This document shows, in pieces, positions 60,172 through 64,000 of a stretch of 64,000 nt of DNA (position 1 is its first letter; each line of letters opens with the position of its first letter). The position numbers and the translations under genes are program-made. The stretch spans positions 310,001-374,000 of the forward strand of contig CAUVWQ010000007.1 in the NCBI GenBank assembly GCA_963555705.1. Reading direction: 5' to 3'. Under the pieces are notes generated by a model. That model saw nothing but the letters and a program-made list of their open reading frames with translations, had not been told where the DNA came from and did not search any database. The stretch comes from Ligustrum vulgare (taxonomy: Eukaryota > Streptophyta > Magnoliopsida > Lamiales > Oleaceae).

Positions 60172-61912
60172 GTGAATTAACGTTTGAAAATTGCTTAAGT
60201 GTTCACTTCGTTTAAAATTCACCTCTACAATTTATATCGAGTGAATTAACATTTGAAAATTGCTTAAGTGTTCACTTCGTTTAAAATTCACCTCTGTAAT
60301 TTATATTGGAATGAATTAACGTTTGAAAATTGCTTAAGTGTTCACTTCATTTAAAATTCACCTCTGCAATTTATATTGGAGTAAATTAACGTTTGAAAAT
60401 TGCTTAAGTGTTCACTTCGTTTAAAATTCACCTCTGCAATTTATATCGAGTGAATTAACGTTTGAAAATTGCTTAAGTGTTCACTTCGTTTAAAATTCAC
60501 CTCTGCAATTTATATTGTAGTGAATTAACGTTTGAAAATTGCTTAAGTGTTCACTTCGTTTAAAATTCACCTCTACAATTTATATCGAGTGAATTAACAT
60601 TTGAAAATTGCTTAAGTGTTCACTTCGTTTAAAATTCACCTCTGTAATTTATATTGGAATGAATTAACGTTTGAAAATTGCTTAAGTGTTCACTTCATTT
60701 AAAATTCACCTCTGCAATTTATATTGGAGTAAATTAACGTTTGAAAATTGCTTAAGTGTTCACTTCGTTTAAAATTCACCTCTGCAATTTATATTGGAGT
60801 AAATTAACGTTTGAAAATTGCTTAAGTGTTCACTTCGTTTAAAATTCACCTCTGCAATTTATATCGGGTGAATTAACGTTTGAAAATTTCTTAAGTGTTC
60901 ACTTCGTTTAAAATTCACCTCTGCAATTTATATTGGAGTGAATTAACGTTTGAAAATTGTTTAAGTGTTCACTTCGTTTAAAATTCACCTCTACAATTTA
61001 TATCGAGTGAATTAACATTTGAAAATTGCTTAAGTGTTCACTTCGTTTAAAATTCACCTCTGTAATTTATATTGGAATGAATTAACGTTTGAAAATTGCT
61101 TAAGTGTTCACTTCATTTAAAATTCACCTCTGCAATTTATATTGGAGTAAATTAACGTTTGAAAATTGCTTAAGTGTTCACTTCGTTTAAAATTCACCTC
61201 TGCAATTTATATCGAGTGAATTAACGTTTGAAAATTGCTTAAGTGTTCACTTCGTTTAAAATTCACCTCTGCAATTTATATTGTAGTGAATTAACGTTTG
61301 AAAATTGCTTAAGTGTTCACTTCGTTTAAAATTCACCTCTACAATTTATATCGAGTGAATTAACATTTGAAAATTGCTTAAGTGTTCACTTCGTTTAAAA
61401 TTCACCTCTGTAATTTATATTGGAATGAATTAACGTTTGAAAATTGCTTAAGTGTTCACTTCATTTAAAATTCACCTCTGCAATTTATATTGGAGTAAAT
61501 TAACGTTTGAAAATTGCTTAAGTGTTCACTTCGTTTAAAATTCACCTCTGCAATTTATATTGGAGTAAATTAACGTTTGAAAATTGCTTAAGTGTTCACT
61601 TCGTTTAAAATTCACCTCTGCAATTTATATCGAGTGAATTAACGTTTGAAAATTTCTTAAGTGTTCACTTCGTTTAAAATTCACCTCTGCAATTTATATT
61701 GGAGTGAATTAACGTTTGAAAATTGTTTAAGTGTTCACTTCGTTTAAAATTCACCTCTACAATTTATATCGAGTGAATTAACATTTGAAAATTGCTTAAG
61801 TGTTCACTTCGTTTAAAATTCACCTCTGTAATTTATATTGGAATGAATTAACGTTTGAAAATTGCTTAAGTGTTCACTTCATTTAAAATTCACCTCTGCA
61901 ATTTATATTGGA
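60172..61912 (+). repeat. 25-mer block, copy 2 (copies 2997 bp apart)
   Basis: Second copy of 57175-58915. It is followed at 61913 by a gta monomer ending ttgga, then another tatcggg/aaaatttctt pair (62052), where copy 1 is followed by the gta/ttgta chimera. Confidence 0.84.
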
Positions 61913-62539
61913 GTAAATTAACGTTTGAAAATTGCTTAAGTGTTCACTTCGTTTAAAATTCACCTCTGCAATTTATATTGGAGTAAATTAACGTTTGAAA
62001 ATTGCTTAAGTGTTCACTTCGTTTAAAATTCACCTCTGCAATTTATATCGGGTGAATTAACGTTTGAAAATTTCTTAAGTGTTCACTTCGTTTAAAATTC
62101 ACCTCTGCAATTTATATTGGAGTGAATTAACGTTTGAAAATTGTTTAAGTGTTCACTTCGTTTAAAATTCACCTCTACAATTTATATCGAGTGAATTAAC
62201 ATTTGAAAATTGCTTAAGTGTTCACTTCGTTTAAAATTCACCTCTGTAATTTATATTGGAATGAATTAACGTTTGAAAATTGCTTAAGTGTTCACTTCAT
62301 TTAAAATTCACCTCTGCAATTTATATTGGAGTAAATTAACGTTTGAAGATTGCTTAAGTGTTCACTTCGTTTAAAATTCACCTCTGCAATTTATATCGAG
62401 TGAATTAACGTTTGAAAATTGCTTAAGTGTTCACTTCGTTTAAAATTCACCTCTGTAATTTATATTGGAATGAATTAACGTTTGAAAATTGCTTAAGTGT
62501 TCAGTTCATTTAAAATTCACCTCTGCAATTTATATTGGA
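61913..62539 (+). repeat. Nine-monomer segment with a third tatcggg copy
   Basis: Contains gta-ttgga, gta ending tatcggg, an aaaatttctt monomer (62052), gtttaag C, aacattt D, E, a gta monomer with gaagattg near 62347, D and a cagttcattt E. The aaaatttctt monomer is only 418 bp after the previous one, much closer than the usual 766 bp or more. Confidence 0.75.
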
Positions 62540-63235
62540 GTAAATTAACGTTTGAAAATTGCTTAAGTGTTCACTTCGTTTAAAATTCACCTCTGCAATT
62601 TATATCGAGTGAATTAACGTTTGAAAATTGCTTAAGTGTTCACTTCGTTTAAAATTCACCTCTGCAATTTATATTGTAGTGAATTAACGTTTGAAAATTG
62701 CTTAAGTGTTCACTTCGTTTAAAATTCACCTCTACAATTTATATCGAGTGAATTAACATTTGAAAATTGCTTAAGTGTTCACTTCGTTTAAAATTCACCT
62801 CTGTAATTTATATTGGAATGAATTAACGTTTGAAAATTGCTTAAGTGTTCACTTCATTTAAAATTCACCTCTGCAATTTATATTGGAGTAAATTAACGTT
62901 TGAAAATTGCTTAAGTGTTCACTTCGTTTAAAATTCACCTCTGCAATTTATATCGAGTGAATTAACGTTTGAAAATTGCTTAAGTGTTCACTTCGTTTAA
63001 AATTCACCTCTGCAATTTATATTGTAGTGAATTAACGTTTGAAAATTGCTTAAGTGTTCACTTCGTTTAAAATTCACCTCTACAATTTATATCGAGTGAA
63101 TTAACATTTGAAAATTGCTTAAGTGTTCACTTCGTTTAAAATTCACCTCTGTAATTTATATTGGAATGAATTAACGTTTGAAAATTGCTTAAGTGTTCAC
63201 TTCATTTAAAATTCACCTCTGCAATTTATATTGGA
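62540..63235 (+). repeat. Two tandem pentamers (2 x 348 bp)
   Basis: Pentamers start at 62540 and 62888 in the order A, ttgta B, C, aacattt D, E, as at 56340-57731. The following gta monomer (63236) carries gttcgaaaa, as does 57732. This segment and its continuation therefore match the earlier pentamer tract at a distance of 5504 bp. Confidence 0.87.
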
Positions 63236-64000
63236 GTAAATTAACGTTCGAAAATTGCTTAAGTGTTCACTTCGTTTAAAATTCACCTCTGCAATTTATA
63301 TTGGAGTAAATTAACGTTTGAAAATTGCTTAAGTGTTCACTTCGTTTAAAATTCACCTCTGCAATTTATATCGGGTGAATTAACGTTTGAAAATTTCTTA
63401 AGTGTTCACTTCGTTTAAAATTCACCTCTGCAATTTATATTGGAGTGAATTAACGTTTGAAAATTGCTTAAGTGTTCACTTCGTTTAAAATTCACCTCTA
63501 CAATTTATATCGAGTGAATTAACATTTGAAAATTGCTTAAGTGTTCACTTCGTTTAAAATTCACCTCTGTAATTTATATTGGAATGAATTAACGTTTGAA
63601 AATTGCTTAAGTGTTCACTTCATTTAAAATTCACCTCTACAATTTATATCGAGTGAATTAACATTTGAAAATTGCTTAAGTGTTCACTTCGTTTAAAATT
63701 CACCTCTGTAATTTATATTGGAATGAATTAACGTTTGAAAATTGCTTAAGTGTTCACTTCATTTAAAATTCACCTCTGCAATTTATATTGGAGTAAATTA
63801 ACGTTTGAAAATTGCTTAAGTGTTCACTTCGTTTAAAATTCACCTCTGCAATTTATATCGAGTGAATTAACGTTTGAAAATTGCTTAAGTGTTCACTTCG
63901 TTTAAAATTCACCTCTGCAATTTATATTGTAGTGAATTAACGTTTGAAAATTGCTTAAGTGTTCACTTCGTTTAAAATTCACCTCTACAATTTATATCGA
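63236..64000 (+). repeat. Array end within window: copy of 57732 onward, then chimera and pentamer start
   Basis: Matches 57732 onward (gttcgaaaa, tatcggg, aaaatttctt), with gcttaag at 63445 where the earlier copy has gtttaag. At 63584-63652 an atg-TTCA monomer ends acaat-atatcga, a chimera of E and C. An aacattt D, E, A, B, C series then runs to the last base, so the array continues beyond the window. Confidence 0.85.

Larger units (their letters stand above)
1..64000 (+). repeat. Satellite DNA array, 69/70-bp monomer, HOR-structured, whole window
   Basis: The window is a continuous head-to-tail array of one monomer, about 920 copies, all in one orientation, with no other sequence between them. 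The consensus is about 30% G+C and contains the palindromic hexamers AACGTT (8-13), CTTAAG (23-28) and TTTAAA (40-45). Stops occur at fixed monomer positions in every frame: forward taa at 7, 25 and 42 and tga at 2 and 14; reverse-strand stops at plus-strand 6, 24, 32, 41, 48 and 61. No protein can therefore be encoded. Copies differ by a small set of recurring substitutions and by the 69/70-bp length difference, which makes higher-order repeats visible. Long uniform satellite arrays with HORs are typical of eukaryotic centromeric or pericentromeric heterochromatin; the chromosomal location is inferred. The satellite family and the host are not recognised. Confidence 0.98.

Noticed and set aside
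1..64000. CRISPR array
   Set aside because: There are regular repeats, but no unique spacers: the whole 69/70-bp period is conserved, and no cas genes or leader are present.
1..64000. Repetitive protein-coding gene
   Set aside because: Every frame on both strands has a stop in each monomer, and 70-bp monomers shift frame. A 69-bp monomer alone would keep frame but still has stops in all frames.
1..64000. Telomeric or subtelomeric repeat
   Set aside because: No short G-rich telomere motif was seen, and the unit is far longer than telomeric repeats.
1..64000. Assembly artefact made of one collapsed or looped read
   Set aside because: Copies differ by ordered private variants and whole-monomer gains and losses, which a looped artefact would not produce. 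Individual long duplications (5780-, 2994-, 3692-bp spacing) still deserve a read-level check.
63932..64000. Window ending exactly at a monomer boundary
   Set aside because: The last base is the final base of a class C monomer, but the monomer phase was set by the window start, and a coincidence of about 1 in 70 needs no explanation.
1..64000. Transposon remnant or solo LTR as the source of the repeat
   Set aside because: I saw no terminal inverted repeats, target-site duplications, primer-binding site or polypurine tract, and no element-like sequence anywhere in the window.

Overview
The whole 64,000-base window is one uninterrupted, head-to-tail tandem array of an AT-rich satellite (about 30% G+C by counting a monomer). 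The monomer is 69 or 70 bp, so about 920 copies are present, all in the same orientation. I found no gene, RNA gene, transposon, single-copy spacer or inversion. Stop codons fall in all six frames of every monomer, so no open frame gets beyond about 40 codons. The window begins and ends inside the array, so its true length is not visible. The layout fits centromeric or pericentromeric satellite DNA of a eukaryote. I do not recognise the monomer, and nothing here identifies the species.

Monomers fall into five classes. They are told apart by the first triplet (gta, gtg or atg), by TTCG or TTCA at positions 36-39, by gcaat, acaat or gtaat at positions 56-60, and by the 3' end (cga or gga gives 69 bp; ttgga or ttgta gives 70 bp). 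In order A-B-C-D-E they form a 348-bp pentamer (69+70+69+70+70), seen cleanly at 1-348 and as four tandem copies at 56340-57731. Elsewhere pentamers have been trimmed, fused and diversified into higher-order repeats (HORs) of 9 to 53 monomers.

Regions (boundaries approximate): (I) 1-25281 carries private markers (catctc, gtcttaaaa, aattaatgtt, aaaatag, ctcagcaat). Its HORs are typically 23 monomers (1602 bp), with 16-, 19-, 21-, 24-, 25- and 27-mer derivatives and a duplication with copies 5780 bp apart. (II) 25282-34820 has copies 2994 and 2925 bp apart. 34821-38435 is a fourfold 13-mer (about 904 bp) whose subtypes alternate. 38436-44079 is a mixed zone. (III) 44080-54806 is built on a 24-mer (1671 bp) and a 53-mer compound unit (3692 bp). 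(IV) 54807-64000 has plain pentamers and 9-, 12-, 25- and 43-mer duplications.

No genes act together here. What can be read is the array's evolution: repeated unequal exchange, visible as chimeric monomers at junctions, as monomer deletions, and as private mutations shared between duplicated blocks. A 13-monomer, 906-bp block recurs seven times over 24 kb and links regions II and III. No previously undescribed functional system can be supported; the noteworthy content is this nested repeat architecture. Identity statements come from reading by eye, not from alignment.
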